A stretch of DNA of 62,485 nucleotides from NCBI GenBank assembly GCA_001839685.1, contig MLAK01000625.1, positions 26,248-88,732 on the forward strand. The letters are read 5' to 3'. A program made the position numbers and the translations under genes. Position 1 is the first letter of the stretch; the number at the start of each line of letters is the position of its first letter. This DNA is from Tritrichomonas foetus. Lineage: Eukaryota; Parabasalia; Tritrichomonadida; Tritrichomonadidae. Below, in pieces: positions 29,652 to 39,535 of the stretch. The notes beneath the pieces were generated by a model. It made no database searches. It saw only the letters and a list, made by a program, of their open reading frames with translations, and had not been told where the DNA came from.

Positions 29652-30546
29652 AAAAGTACACAACCTGGAAATACGTTTATTTTCATTAAATGAACTGAAC
29701 TTTTTCGAATCTTGGAAACAACTTCCCGACTCTCTGATGCTTAATTTACAGCAACGAATTTTTGCTGAATAGATCTCAACCAATAAAAAATGCCAAAATT
29801 CGCTTGATTACTATTTTCGAAATTACACGTTATTTCTAAAATCTCCAGGCAGATGAAAGATTTAGCCCTTTCCACTAGATCAAAGAGTTACTCAAATATT
29901 TCTCTATATTATCCCTACTATGTGGACAATTTTATCGAATTTATCTTGCAATACACCAATTTTATTGAATTTGAATTTTCCGAAAGATTGATGCTTAGAT
30001 TTTTTTTCAAACTTTGCCAACATGCACAATTTCGTCAGAATGTATTAACATCGATTTATAAAGCATTTTCGTCTTTTGGTTGTCGAGAATTACGTTCTCA
30101 AAAAAAATTCGATATTTGATCAAAATCTAATGAACCAATTGTATTCAACTCACACAAAATCATGAACATTCTTATTAATAAAGAAGGAAATTGAATTTAA
30201 TTCTGAAATTATTTGAGAATCTTATTTTTTGGGCATAATTTTTTTTTCTTTCTTAAAATCCTTTTGAAGGAGCTTATCCATGTAAATACTCTCAAAAATC
30301 AAGGATATGTCGCATATGTGTGGGAAAAAAGTAGATTTTCATTTTCAATGGAATAGACGATTATAATGTATTCAAAACAATAAGTATTTCTAAAAAAATT
30401 GCTTTTTTTATTAAATCGAAGAATATCTCAAAAATAAAAAGACAAAATCTTTTAATATTTTGGNTATATTATTTTTTAATNATNNTAANTNTATGNAGAA
30501 AATANAAATAAAATCATAAGCGTAGAAGCATAGGTTGTGTACTTTT
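29652..30546. mobile_element. 895-bp MITE-like element, copy 1
   Basis: The element starts AAAAGTACACAACCT and ends AGGTTGTGTACTTTT, a perfect 15-bp terminal inverted repeat. It is flanked by an exact 8-bp duplication TTTATTTC (29644-29651 and 30547-30554). A second copy of the same length lies at 44488-45382 with only a few substitutions and different flanks. No transposase is encoded, so it is non-autonomous. An 8-bp duplication is the hallmark of hAT-type (also P and Merlin-type) cut-and-paste elements. Scattered single N bases at 30464-30505 recur in copy 2, which suggests a consensus built from many copies. Confidence 0.92.
29853..30119 (+). CDS. 88-aa ORF inside MITE copy 1
   Basis: ATG start; identical at protein level to the ORF in copy 2. 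The sequence looks protein-like (LMLRFFFKLCQHAQFRQNV, SIYKAFSSFG), rich in Phe and helical, but I recognise no family. It may be the remnant of a host gene fragment carried by the element, or may be spurious. It is not a transposase. Confidence 0.25.
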   Translation: MKDLALSTRSKSYSNISLYYPYYVDNFIEFILQYTNFIEFEFSERLMLRFFFKLCQHAQFRQNVLTSIYKAFSSFGCRELRSQKKFDI

Positions 30547-31506
30547 TTTATTTCACTAAAATATGAAATATGATGCTTTCTTTCTTCTATTTTGTTTATG
30601 ACTAATATGCTTATCATACTATTGAGCAGAATCTCATTTAATCTTGAAGTCTTCATTCTTTTACTTCACTAATAGTTTAGATCGAATTTCACGTTGTCGG
30701 ACAAAAACTGGAACGAGAGAGAGAGGGGAGTTTAATTTCTAATATAAATAATATGTCACACATTATTACCTTCATTATAGCACAAGCGATTTTTATAAAA
30801 ATTAATATTATCGTTTAATTGTCCATAGTTTGAAAATTTGTGACTAACCTTGTGATTTTTCCTTATACTTTCTTGTATGATACATCAATTGGTCAATAGG
30901 GGTTTCTTCTTGAAATAAAATAGAGTCAATTCATATGCGAACATTTTTCATTATCGTTTTCCATTTCATAATAAATCACAAGGTCAATATATGGTCAAAA
31001 TCACATTTCAAACTTACGGAATATTATCTTGATATTTCTGTATTAAAATGGTCGTGATTATTCAGAAAAATTATCCCTTTTCGAATATTGAATATATTTT
31101 GCTTTGAATACTTTTATCACCATTTTTCAAAGAAAGACGTTTAGAATGCGATCATATATTCAAATTTGTTGAAGCCAATCACAAATAAAATATAAATATT
31201 TCTTGAAGATATCATGATTTTAAAATCGAGATCATTTATTGTAAATCCATTGAATTATCATACACGATTTTAAATTATGAAAGCCAAATCTCTATTAGAT
31301 ATTCCAAAAACTTCGTTTTCCGATATTTGTTTATATTTTATATTTCTTTGAAAATGTATTGAAAGTTTGTATTTATTTTATAAACGTTCGGAAAAATGAA
31401 GAATCATAGCAACGATCAAATACAATCATGTTTATTTTTAGGTGCTATTTAATACAATTACTATTACTATCACTAATGAATCTCTGAATAGAGTATGAAT
31501 AAAAAT

Positions 31507-33108
31507 TCAGATTTGGATCATATCTTGAGGGTTCCAAATCACACTCATTTGTGAATTTACTTCTGATAAAATGTCATTGATGCTTTCCTCTGATATTTTT
31601 GAGGTTTTCGTCTTAGTTACGACGAATGATTTTTTTGGTGTAGAATTGATTGAACATTCTGATTTTGAAGGAGAGCTTTTGAATGATTGATTGCCGGATA
31701 TACTATGACATGTTGTGTATGATGTATTGCACGGTGCATCAAGAGATGCATTACTATATTTTTTACTATAACAATTATTCATTGCAATTTGGGATTTTCT
31801 GGCAGGTCTGCTGATTGTGCTATATTCATTTGCACTTTGAGAAAAATGTGGTGCATTTTTATTTATCTTTGGATGAAATGTGCAATTCGACAATTCTTGA
31901 TTTTTTTTATATTCTTTTTCTCGAAGTTGCCTTTGATATTTTTCTTCAGCAACTTGGATTGAGTTTTCAAATAAATCACCATTTCTTGGAGATTGTTCAG
32001 CTATTTTCTTGCTATTCGGATTAATAAAATTCTTTTGAATTGTTTCATTTTCACAAGCATTTTTTGGTGTTTTCGGTTTAGTTGAATCTTCATAAAGTCT
32101 TTCAATGTGCTTTTGATCAGCAAATTTGGCCTTTTTAACATATTCAAAATCTGGATCATCACTTTCACTATCATATTCAGAAGAAACCTGCTTTGGTTTT
32201 GATAAGCGTTCAATTGACTTCTGAATTTGCTTTTTAGTTAAAGTTTTTGATGGAGGTGTTTGAGCTTCATTAATTATTATCTTTCTTTTTTGAATGATTG
32301 GTGTTTTATTTTTTGATTTTTGAGCAATTTTTGCAGAATTTGGATCAATAAATCGAATAGACTTTGGTGTATTCATTGAAGCTTCTTTATTTTGTCGTTT
32401 TTTTCGATTTCTTATCATATATTCCCTTTCTGGCGTTATAACCGTTTTTGGTGTTACTTTTTCTGGTATGAAAGTGCATTCATTTTGAAATTCTTCTTCT
32501 TTCTCTTTCATATGTTGGATGATCACTTTCTTCCTGTTTCTTTGAGCTTCATTAATTCTATATGGCTCAGAAATAGGAATATAATTCATGTCAACTTTTT
32601 TCTTAGGAAAGAAGAACTCATCTTCTTTTTTATCATAAACTTCTGTGCTGTATTTATTATGGGTCCTTTTCTGAAGGACTGCAACTGATTCTTCATATAA
32701 TCTGTTTTCATTTAAACTATTTTCACATTGGCTGATGCTTCTTGATTTATTTGAAAGGGGTGAATTGTTACTGGATTGTGAATAGCTTAATGAATAGCAT
32801 CTAGTTGCTTCTGTATCAGTTTCATCTTCTGACATCAAATCATTCAAATGCAATGTTGAATCAATTTGATAATTAGGAGTTCTTGCTTTTCTATTCGAGA
32901 TTGATGAAGAATAACCGACAGAAGAATATGATTTTGGCGATCTTGATCGTTCTGTTCTTCGAGTTGGTGTATAATATGTGGATTGATTTCGACTTGGTTG
33001 ATTCAATTCGGCTGAGATAGTATAAATCTCTTCATCTAAATCATTAAGCTCGTTTTTGAGAGCTTTTAGCTTAATAGATGTGGGAGAACCACTCTGGAAG
33101 CTTCTCAT
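31507..33108 (-). CDS. Disordered basic protein with CTF-P repeats, probably cytoskeletal
   Basis: 533 aa with an ATG start. Mostly disordered, Ser/Lys/Thr-rich, with a short helix at about 12-45. Two copies of a motif are seen: NECTFIPEKVTP (about 210) and NCTFHPKINKNAP (about 405). A second repeated motif is FIDPNSAKIAQKS and FINPNSKKIAEQS. Motifs of the form Cys-Thr-Phe-x-Pro with a following Asn-Pro-x-Ser recur, as I recall, in flagellar and basal-body proteins of several protists. A role in the flagellar apparatus is therefore plausible but unproven. No enzymatic domain. AAACGTG lies about 12 bp upstream of the ATG. Confidence 0.7.
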   Translation of the reverse strand: MRSFQSGSPTSIKLKALKNELNDLDEEIYTISAELNQPSRNQSTYYTPTRRTERSRSPKSYSSVGYSSSISNRKARTPNYQIDSTLHLNDLMSEDETDTEATRCYSLSYSQSSNNSPLSNKSRSISQCENSLNENRLYEESVAVLQKRTHNKYSTEVYDKKEDEFFFPKKKVDMNYIPISEPYRINEAQRNRKKVIIQHMKEKEEEFQNECTFIPEKVTPKTVITPEREYMIRNRKKRQNKEASMNTPKSIRFIDPNSAKIAQKSKNKTPIIQKRKIIINEAQTPPSKTLTKKQIQKSIERLSKPKQVSSEYDSESDDPDFEYVKKAKFADQKHIERLYEDSTKPKTPKNACENETIQKNFINPNSKKIAEQSPRNGDLFENSIQVAEEKYQRQLREKEYKKNQELSNCTFHPKINKNAPHFSQSANEYSTISRPARKSQIAMNNCYSKKYSNASLDAPCNTSYTTCHSISGNQSFKSSPSKSECSINSTPKKSFVVTKTKTSKISEESINDILSEVNSQMSVIWNPQDMIQI

Positions 33109-33570
33109 GAATAAAATTATAAACGTGCTTAAACTTTACTGAAATTTTACCAAATTGTAAATCCACCAATTTTCTTCAGTTTGCACATCTTCCTGAAGAA
33201 AATGTGAAAAAAGATTAATACCAGCAAATAACATTTCTAATAAGCATACAATAAAAGATCATTTCTGACAAAATCAATCTTACAATAATTCATTTGATCA
33301 TGAAAAAGGACCAATATTATTCTTCGTGTTAAAATGGCATGAAAACAATTCAAATATTAAAAATGAATAAATATTGATAACTTCAAACAATTTTTATATA
33401 ATTTGAGAAATCAGAAAAAGGTACAGCAAATTTCATCTGCTTCCATCACCATATTCAATTATTAAAATTAAAAAAAGGTTATAAACATGTTTGTTGTATC
33501 TATAATATTACATTACGAATGATTCAAATGTGATCAGATCAAATATTCGATCAAATAGCCTAGGAATGAT
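33109..33570. other. Intergenic, no gene seen
   Basis: 462 bp of AT-rich spacer between two minus-strand genes. TCAAATATTCGA and GATTCAAAT are repeated several times close to the 3' end of the downstream coiled-coil gene (about 33520-33580). Confidence 0.5.
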
Positions 33571-35376
33571 TCAAATATTCGAGTTTTTCAAAGCAGTAAT
33601 TTGGCTTGCAAGTTCATCGAATTTAGAAAACAAGACAGAATTTTTTGTTTCGGTTTTCCTTCTTTGCTCATCCGAATTTCCTAAATTTTCTGAGTTTTTG
33701 TTCACATCAAAAACATGAAAAGGATCGAGCGGAATTCTCGTCGTTTCACTTAATTTTATATGTTCACTTCTTGCAACTTCGATTAGCCTTTCAACTTCAT
33801 TTTTGGCTTGTGCTGGATTAAAATGCTGACAAAGAGCATCAGCAAGTAGAAAACCAAATCTTTTTACATCAATTGAAAATGTGTCACGTTTTGAATTTTG
33901 AATTTTTCTTAAAACTTCACCTAATTTTAGTTTTTCTGTTTCAACAACAACAAGTTTTTTCTTGAGGCATTGAATTTCTTTCTCTTTAGCAATTAATTTG
34001 TTAATTTCTTTTTCATTTGTATTCAATAAAATGTTATTTGAAATCAAATCTGAATTGGATGATAAATTGGAATTCGATGATGATTCAGAGAGAGAAAAGG
34101 TTAATAAATGGTTTTGTTCTGTGAGATTTTCGTTTTCTTTCTTTAAAATTTGAACTGTATTTGTTAAAATATGAATATCTTCTTCATTTTTTACTTTTTC
34201 AATGTGATTGAAAAAATTCCTTTTGAGTTCTTCGTTTTCTTGAGTGAGTTTTCCAATTGTTTCCAAAATTGATGAAGATGATAATCCTCTCAATTCATTA
34301 ATCTCATCTGTTAGTTTCTGGTTTTCGCTTTTTAACTGTTTAATGTTCATTTTGTACTCTATATTTTTATTGAGCAAATCTGAGTTCTTAGTCATTAAAT
34401 CAGAATTTATATTTATGGTCTGTTTTAGGTTCATATTTGCATTTCGTAGGCTGAGTAATTCTTCTTTCAAATTTTTATTTTTGGATTTGAGTGAATTAAT
34501 TGTCAGATTTAATGAATTAATGGATTTCATCTTCAATTTCTGCTCATTTAATTCGCTTTTATATTTAGTTAAATTGTCAAAAAGTTGCTGGTTCTCTTTC
34601 TGTGAATTTTCAAGTTTGAGTTCAAGTTTAATTATTTTGGAATTATTATCATCTCTCTCATTATTTTGTTGTAATTTTTGTTTTAATAAATATATTTTTC
34701 CATTTAGTTTGGAAAATATTTTATTATAATTCTCTTCATTGTTTTCGTTTTCTTTTTTCAATATATTGAGTTTTTGTTGAAGATCATGGCACTTTTTTTC
34801 TTTTTCTTTTTCGATGCTTATCAACTCTTGAGAGTTCATTTGCTCTTTTAATAATTGTTGCTTTAATGCATCTATTTCTTTTTGTTGATCATTAGACTCA
34901 TATTGAGAAAGTTTATTTTTCAAGCTTACGATTTTCTTTTCGAGTTTTTTGATCATCAAAGAATCAGATTTATTTAATTCATTGTTTTGAGAATTAATAG
35001 ACAGGTGATGAATTGACATTTGATTTAATAAATCTTTTACTTGATTTTGAAGCTTAGTGACTCTTTCTTGAATTTTATAAATTGTTTTATTTTGCTTGCT
35101 GATGAATTTTGGAAGCCATTTTATGAAAGTTTCGGGACTGGAAGGACAATCATCAACAAGAAGTTGCAGCTGGCTAATCAAATAAGTAATACGCTTGCAC
35201 TGATTACACTCATTAACTTTATTGAATTTCTCATTCATAAGAAAATTCAATAACAAAACTAATTGATCAGAAAATCCTGAAGAGTCATTAAACGCACTCA
35301 AAAATGCACATTGGCTACCATAATCTTGTTTGATCTTTTCTATAATTTTTGTAACCAATGTTTCAATTTCATTCAT
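33571..35376 (-). CDS. Coiled-coil protein of unknown role
   Basis: 601 aa with an ATG start. Residues about 1-85 are helical but not coiled coil (AFLSAFNDSSGFSDQLVLLLN, CNQCKRITYLISQLQLLVDD). Residues about 90-490 are a Lys/Glu/Asn-rich coiled coil. The C-terminus has a short globular helical part (FGFLLADALCQHFNPAQAKNEVERL). There is no signal peptide or known domain. It is likely a cytoskeletal or centrosomal structural protein by composition only. AAACGG lies 24 bp upstream of the ATG. Confidence 0.8.
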   Translation of the reverse strand: MNEIETLVTKIIEKIKQDYGSQCAFLSAFNDSSGFSDQLVLLLNFLMNEKFNKVNECNQCKRITYLISQLQLLVDDCPSSPETFIKWLPKFISKQNKTIYKIQERVTKLQNQVKDLLNQMSIHHLSINSQNNELNKSDSLMIKKLEKKIVSLKNKLSQYESNDQQKEIDALKQQLLKEQMNSQELISIEKEKEKKCHDLQQKLNILKKENENNEENYNKIFSKLNGKIYLLKQKLQQNNERDDNNSKIIKLELKLENSQKENQQLFDNLTKYKSELNEQKLKMKSINSLNLTINSLKSKNKNLKEELLSLRNANMNLKQTININSDLMTKNSDLLNKNIEYKMNIKQLKSENQKLTDEINELRGLSSSSILETIGKLTQENEELKRNFFNHIEKVKNEEDIHILTNTVQILKKENENLTEQNHLLTFSLSESSSNSNLSSNSDLISNNILLNTNEKEINKLIAKEKEIQCLKKKLVVVETEKLKLGEVLRKIQNSKRDTFSIDVKRFGFLLADALCQHFNPAQAKNEVERLIEVARSEHIKLSETTRIPLDPFHVFDVNKNSENLGNSDEQRRKTETKNSVLFSKFDELASQITALKNSNI

Positions 35377-35657
35377 TGATGTTTTGGTTTGAAATAATTA
35401 AACGGTCTCATTTCACAAAATTTTGATAATTATCACGATTAAAATCAATTCAAAATAATGACTCATCATAGTAGAAAAAACACGAATATCTCATAATTTT
35501 TATGATTTTTCTATAATTCTCTGGTGATTATTTCCTGCTGAAAAATCTGTAAATGTAATAATTCATTTAAAATCTAATAACAGATATTTTTCTGTATTTT
35601 CTTATTTTGAGAGTACATTCGGCCTATCTGAACAGAAAAAGTTTGCTAATCTGAAAC

Positions 35658-37979
35658 ATGAAATTTCTCTTCTTTTTCCTTCTGGTTTTTACAATTACAT
35701 CCGAAGTTCTGGATGATTCTAATAGCACAGAATTGAATGAAGAGCAGATTAAAATCAGTACCACACCAACGATTCATGATAAAAAATATGTTGGGGAAAA
35801 TCTGCCTGGAAATAAATCTGAGAATTCATTGAAGCAAAAAGCCATTGAATATCAAGAAAAATCAAGAAAGAATATTTCTAATCAGGAAAAAAATATTTCT
35901 CGCAAAATCAACGAAACAAACAATGAAGATTTGGGAAAGAAGGATATAATACAAACTAAAATACTTGATAATGTCCTTAATACCATTACACAAAATGTCG
36001 CAGCTCCATCACAAACTCAAAATCGATTCATTTATGAAAATGATCAAAAGATCAAAATTAAAAACAATATTCTTGATGATGAAGATGAAATTAAAGGAGC
36101 TCCACAAAAGGATGTGAAAATTGGCAATATTGAATCGAATAAAATTGAGAAAGATGATAAAGAAAACAAAGAAGATAAAGAAAACAAAGAAGATAAAGAA
36201 AACAAAGAAGATAAAGAAAACAAAGAAGATAAAGAACAGAAAGAAGATAAAGAACAGAAAGAAGATAAAGAACAGAAAGAAGATAAAGAACAGAAAGAAG
36301 ATAAAGAACAGAAAGAAGATAAAGAACAGAAAGAAGATAAAGAACAGAAAGAAGATAAAGAACAGAAAAAAGATAAAGAAATCACAGTAACTCGAGAAAT
36401 TATCAAAGGAAATAATAATAAAACTATGAAAGCTACTGATGAAGGAAAGCTTGAAATGGAGCAAAACAAAATCGGCAAAGAAGATAAAATTAGAAAAGAA
36501 TTAGAAGAAATTAAAAAATCGAATTTTAAAGAAGCCGGAAAAAATACTGTTGACGATAACGCAATGAAAGAAGATAAAGAACAGAAAGAAGATAAAGAAA
36601 ACAATGACAAAAACGAAGATGAAGAAAAACACGATGATGATGATGATGATGATTCCAATGTGAATATTCCCACTAATTTGAAGCCATCTACCAATAAATT
36701 ATTAAATCTAACCATTTCAAATTCATCCCATTTAAATGAAACAAATCCAAATGAGGAATATTCCACATTAATTTCACAGATTAACCTTTCTTCAACTTTT
36801 TCGCAACCGTCACCAAAAAGACCAACAATTCACATCATTAATTATTCGACAACTGAACTTTTTTCACCTACTGACGAAGTTATCCCACCTGCCACTTTCT
36901 ATTCATCACCATCCCCAATTCCATCATCTTCACCATTTATATTTTCGCCAACTATTGAAAATGAAGCACCCATTAATGAAAATTTAGCATTAAGTGACGC
37001 GATGAACCAAACTATGAACAAAGTTTTGAATGAAACATTGAATGAAAGTTTAAATAATACTTTGAAAGAAACTGTAAAAGATGATTTAAATATTACTGTT
37101 CCTAATTTGTATACAAATTCGTTAGTTAATCCAACAAGTACCCAGGAAACTCAAACCATCATTAGATCAACAATTCCAGTAAGTGAAACTGGAATTCCAA
37201 GCCAGGCAGCTTCAGAAAAAGAGAAAAAGCATCCAACTAATTTTGATTGTAATAAAAATAACACCTTTGTAAATGATAAAGGTGAATGCAAGTGCATTGA
37301 AGGATATATCAGTGAAAATCCACTTTTGAATGGTTGCTACAAATGTCAATCAGCATGTCATAAATTTGCCAAATGCGTTTCTCCTGGCATTTGCAAGTGT
37401 CTTCCTGGCTTCATCACCAAAAAGCCGCATATGCATCGAAAACCAAAAGTCAATAATGAAGAAATCGATATCAATAATGAAATTAATACCAACCCAATTA
37501 AAAAATGTATTGCGCCACCGCCAATCATGATAAACATGGAACCAAAAATTTGTCAAGTAAACGAAAATTGTATTGTTAATGCAACAATCCAGGCTCCAAT
37601 TATTTTTCCATTTGATTCTTCGTTTTGTAAGTTTGGATCACAAGTTGTTAATGGTCAGCTTTTCGATGATGGAAAATCAATCATTTGTAATCTTCATGTT
37701 TCAAGGTCAACTGTTATTGATGTTTCAGTGTCTTTTGATTCTGAAAGATGGTCTTCTGAAACTTTTCAACTTCATGTGGTAGCTCATAGACCGACTCAAA
37801 TGAGTTGGAGATGGCCATTTTTCTTCTTTGGTGCAGCTTTTGTCGCAGTTTTTGGTTTGGTTTTCGTATTGAGATCATCTGAATCCAAATCAAAGAGCTT
37901 AGAGAGAAGGGATGAAATGAAACCTTTTACTCAATCAGTATTGAAAGATAGTCCAAGAAGGAGACAATCTTTTGTATGA
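35658..37979 (+). CDS. Type I surface glycoprotein with KEDKE repeats and EGF-like region
   Basis: 773 aa with an ATG start. A signal peptide MKFLFFFLLVFTITSE starts it. Residues about 163-245 are a perfect hexapeptide tandem repeat, KENKED (4 copies) then KEQKED (8 copies), mirrored by an 18-bp DNA repeat. A Ser/Thr/Pro-rich mucin-like part follows. Near residue 455-485 five N-glycosylation sequons (NQT, NET, NES, NNT, NIT) lie close together. Residues about 529-582 hold eight or so Cys in an EGF-like arrangement (ECKCIEGYISENP, ICKCLPGFITKKP). A transmembrane helix is at about 717-737 (WPFFFFGAAFVAVFGLVFVL), then a basic tail ending RRRQSFV. It is a cell-surface protein; adhesion or sensing is inferred from architecture. 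Confidence 0.85.
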   Translation: MKFLFFFLLVFTITSEVLDDSNSTELNEEQIKISTTPTIHDKKYVGENLPGNKSENSLKQKAIEYQEKSRKNISNQEKNISRKINETNNEDLGKKDIIQTKILDNVLNTITQNVAAPSQTQNRFIYENDQKIKIKNNILDDEDEIKGAPQKDVKIGNIESNKIEKDDKENKEDKENKEDKENKEDKENKEDKEQKEDKEQKEDKEQKEDKEQKEDKEQKEDKEQKEDKEQKEDKEQKKDKEITVTREIIKGNNNKTMKATDEGKLEMEQNKIGKEDKIRKELEEIKKSNFKEAGKNTVDDNAMKEDKEQKEDKENNDKNEDEEKHDDDDDDDSNVNIPTNLKPSTNKLLNLTISNSSHLNETNPNEEYSTLISQINLSSTFSQPSPKRPTIHIINYSTTELFSPTDEVIPPATFYSSPSPIPSSSPFIFSPTIENEAPINENLALSDAMNQTMNKVLNETLNESLNNTLKETVKDDLNITVPNLYTNSLVNPTSTQETQTIIRSTIPVSETGIPSQAASEKEKKHPTNFDCNKNNTFVNDKGECKCIEGYISENPLLNGCYKCQSACHKFAKCVSPGICKCLPGFITKKPHMHRKPKVNNEEIDINNEINTNPIKKCIAPPPIMINMEPKICQVNENCIVNATIQAPIIFPFDSSFCKFGSQVVNGQLFDDGKSIICNLHVSRSTVIDVSVSFDSERWSSETFQLHVVAHRPTQMSWRWPFFFFGAAFVAVFGLVFVLRSSESKSKSLERRDEMKPFTQSVLKDSPRRRQSFV
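36151..36375 (+). repeat. 18-bp coding tandem repeat
   Basis: The unit AAAGAACAGAAAGAAGAT (with an earlier AAC version) repeats 12 times, nearly perfectly, within the surface-protein gene. The high DNA identity, including synonymous sites, points to recent expansion and likely length variation between strains. Confidence 0.95.
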
Positions 37980-38413
37980 TCCAAATTGTTATTTGTATTT
38001 ATTACGAGATATTTATATTATATAAAATACTTTTCTGAATATACATTTATAATTCCAGATAGATTGTTTCTTAGATATTTTACCTTGGCATTGAAATCAA
38101 CATAAAAAATAGTTTATCTTTTGTTAAGGGAAGCGCATAATCAAACTTTCAAATATTTTCCAAAATCCACATTTTTCATTTCGAATCTATTGACAAATAT
38201 CAGTTACGAATATCATATAAATACTTTAAGATAGTGAAACTGTAAATCTGATTCATGAAATGGAAAGACATATGAAGTTTTTTTACAACAAAAATCAGTC
38301 CAAATCTAAAAAGCATAAAACCATGAAAATAACTGCAATTGATTGAAAAATGAAGAAAAAGAAGATATCAGAAATGCACGAACAAATTTACATAGAAAGA
38401 ACATAAAATCACC
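37980..38413. other. Intergenic between convergent genes
   Basis: 434 bp of AT-rich spacer between the stops of the surface-protein gene and the tubby-like gene. Nothing recognisable. Confidence 0.5.
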
Positions 38414-39535
38414 TCAAGTATGATTAAGAAAAGCAGAAATCCCAATCACAAATATGATTTCCTCAGGAATTTCCGGTGCAGCTTCCAAACATATCGATGT
38501 CTTTGAAATTCGCATCACTGCCAAAATTTCATTTCGATTAGGATCCAAGAAAAGCATATTTTTCACACTTGGAATAACTTGTCTGTGGCCGAAATAGTTT
38601 ACAACTGTTCCATCAGCCGCCAACTTCGGTGGAAGGTTTTGTACGCGAGTTGGAATGAATTGAAATTTTTCGAAAAAATGCAAAACGCAAATTTTATGTT
38701 TTACTGGATTTTTTGCTGGTGAATAAAGTATTGAAAAGATTTCAGGACCATTTCGATTTCCTTTACGCAGAGAATTTGAAGAAAATGTATTTTCCATCAT
38801 CATTGTAAAAGTTTCATCATGTGATTCAAAACTGAAATATTCTTCTTTCATATCGAAAACGTGAGAAAATAAAGAAACACTTCCCTTTGTTAAAGTGAGA
38901 CTCACTTTTCCTTTCCCAATTTTTGAAATCACCTTTTTTTCCATAAAATAACAAATTGAAGGAGGTCTTTCAATTTCTTCTTCACTTTTTGCATTCTCCT
39001 TCTCAATAAGTTGTTCGTTTATCGTATCTTCCTCATTCAATTTTTCACTTTGTGAGGTAACTTCACTTTCAAGTTTATTTTCATTGTCACTTGTTTGTGG
39101 AGGTAATTCTTGATTTCCTGGAATATTATCTTGCTCATTTTGTTGAACTTCTTCTTCGTGATTAGGAGCACCGCGTCTTCTTCCAGGCAAAGGACGAGAA
39201 AATCCTCTTTTTTCAGAAACCGGGATTTTTGGAGCCGTTGGCGGTTGTGGTTTAAAATTCACCTTTGCTGAAGCAGTTAATTCAGATGGTGCTTTCGGTT
39301 TTTGCTGGCTAGATTTTGGAATTGGTCTTCGAAACTTCTTGTTTTCGGCTTTTTTTGATGGATTTGAAAGTTCAAATTCTTCATCGGAAAAAGATTCACT
39401 ACTTTCACCTTTCAAATACGGAATTGGCATTTCGTGATCAGATTCGGAATCTGAGAATTCTATAACCGCTGATTTTTTGGCTAAATTTTTGGTAGTTGGC
39501 TTGGCTTGACGCATGGAAAGTTTGTTCCGATTCAT
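38414..39535 (-). CDS. Tubby-like protein
   Basis: 373 aa from the ATG at 39535; the frame runs six codons further to a TTG, which I reject. Residues 1 to about 185 are disordered, with Ser/Glu and Pro/Arg-rich parts. The C-terminal 185 residues follow the tubby beta-barrel pattern. They contain KVSLTLTKGSVSLFSH, FSILYSPAKNPVKHK, then the family end block YFGHRQVIPSVKNMLFLD, ILAVMRISKTSICLEA and IPEEIIFVIGISAFL. This corresponds to the tubby Gly-Arg-Val, Ser-Val-Lys-Asn-Phe and Ala-Phe-Ala-Ile blocks. Tubby domains bind PI(4,5)P2 at the membrane and, in TULP3, help deliver receptors to cilia. The last residues are shorter than usual. Confidence 0.78.
   Translation of the reverse strand: MNRNKLSMRQAKPTTKNLAKKSAVIEFSDSESDHEMPIPYLKGESSESFSDEEFELSNPSKKAENKKFRRPIPKSSQQKPKAPSELTASAKVNFKPQPPTAPKIPVSEKRGFSRPLPGRRRGAPNHEEEVQQNEQDNIPGNQELPPQTSDNENKLESEVTSQSEKLNEEDTINEQLIEKENAKSEEEIERPPSICYFMEKKVISKIGKGKVSLTLTKGSVSLFSHVFDMKEEYFSFESHDETFTMMMENTFSSNSLRKGNRNGPEIFSILYSPAKNPVKHKICVLHFFEKFQFIPTRVQNLPPKLAADGTVVNYFGHRQVIPSVKNMLFLDPNRNEILAVMRISKTSICLEAAPEIPEEIIFVIGISAFLNHT

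Larger units (their letters stand above)
29086..31506. other. Intergenic, 2.4 kb, with MITE copy 1
   Basis: Between two minus-strand genes. The 895-bp element at 29652-30546 is the only recognisable feature. The left flank (29482-29651) reads in frame into the element for 96 codons, probably by chance. The right flank (30555-31506) is AT-rich with no gene seen. Confidence 0.7.

Noticed and set aside
29482..29772. 96-codon frame crossing the left end of MITE copy 1
   Set aside because: It runs from spacer into the element across the target duplication, so it cannot be an old gene; copy 2 lacks the left part.
36009..36766. Minus-strand frames of Phe/Ser over the KEDKE repeat
   Set aside because: They are reverse readings of the coding tandem repeat and only mirror its composition.
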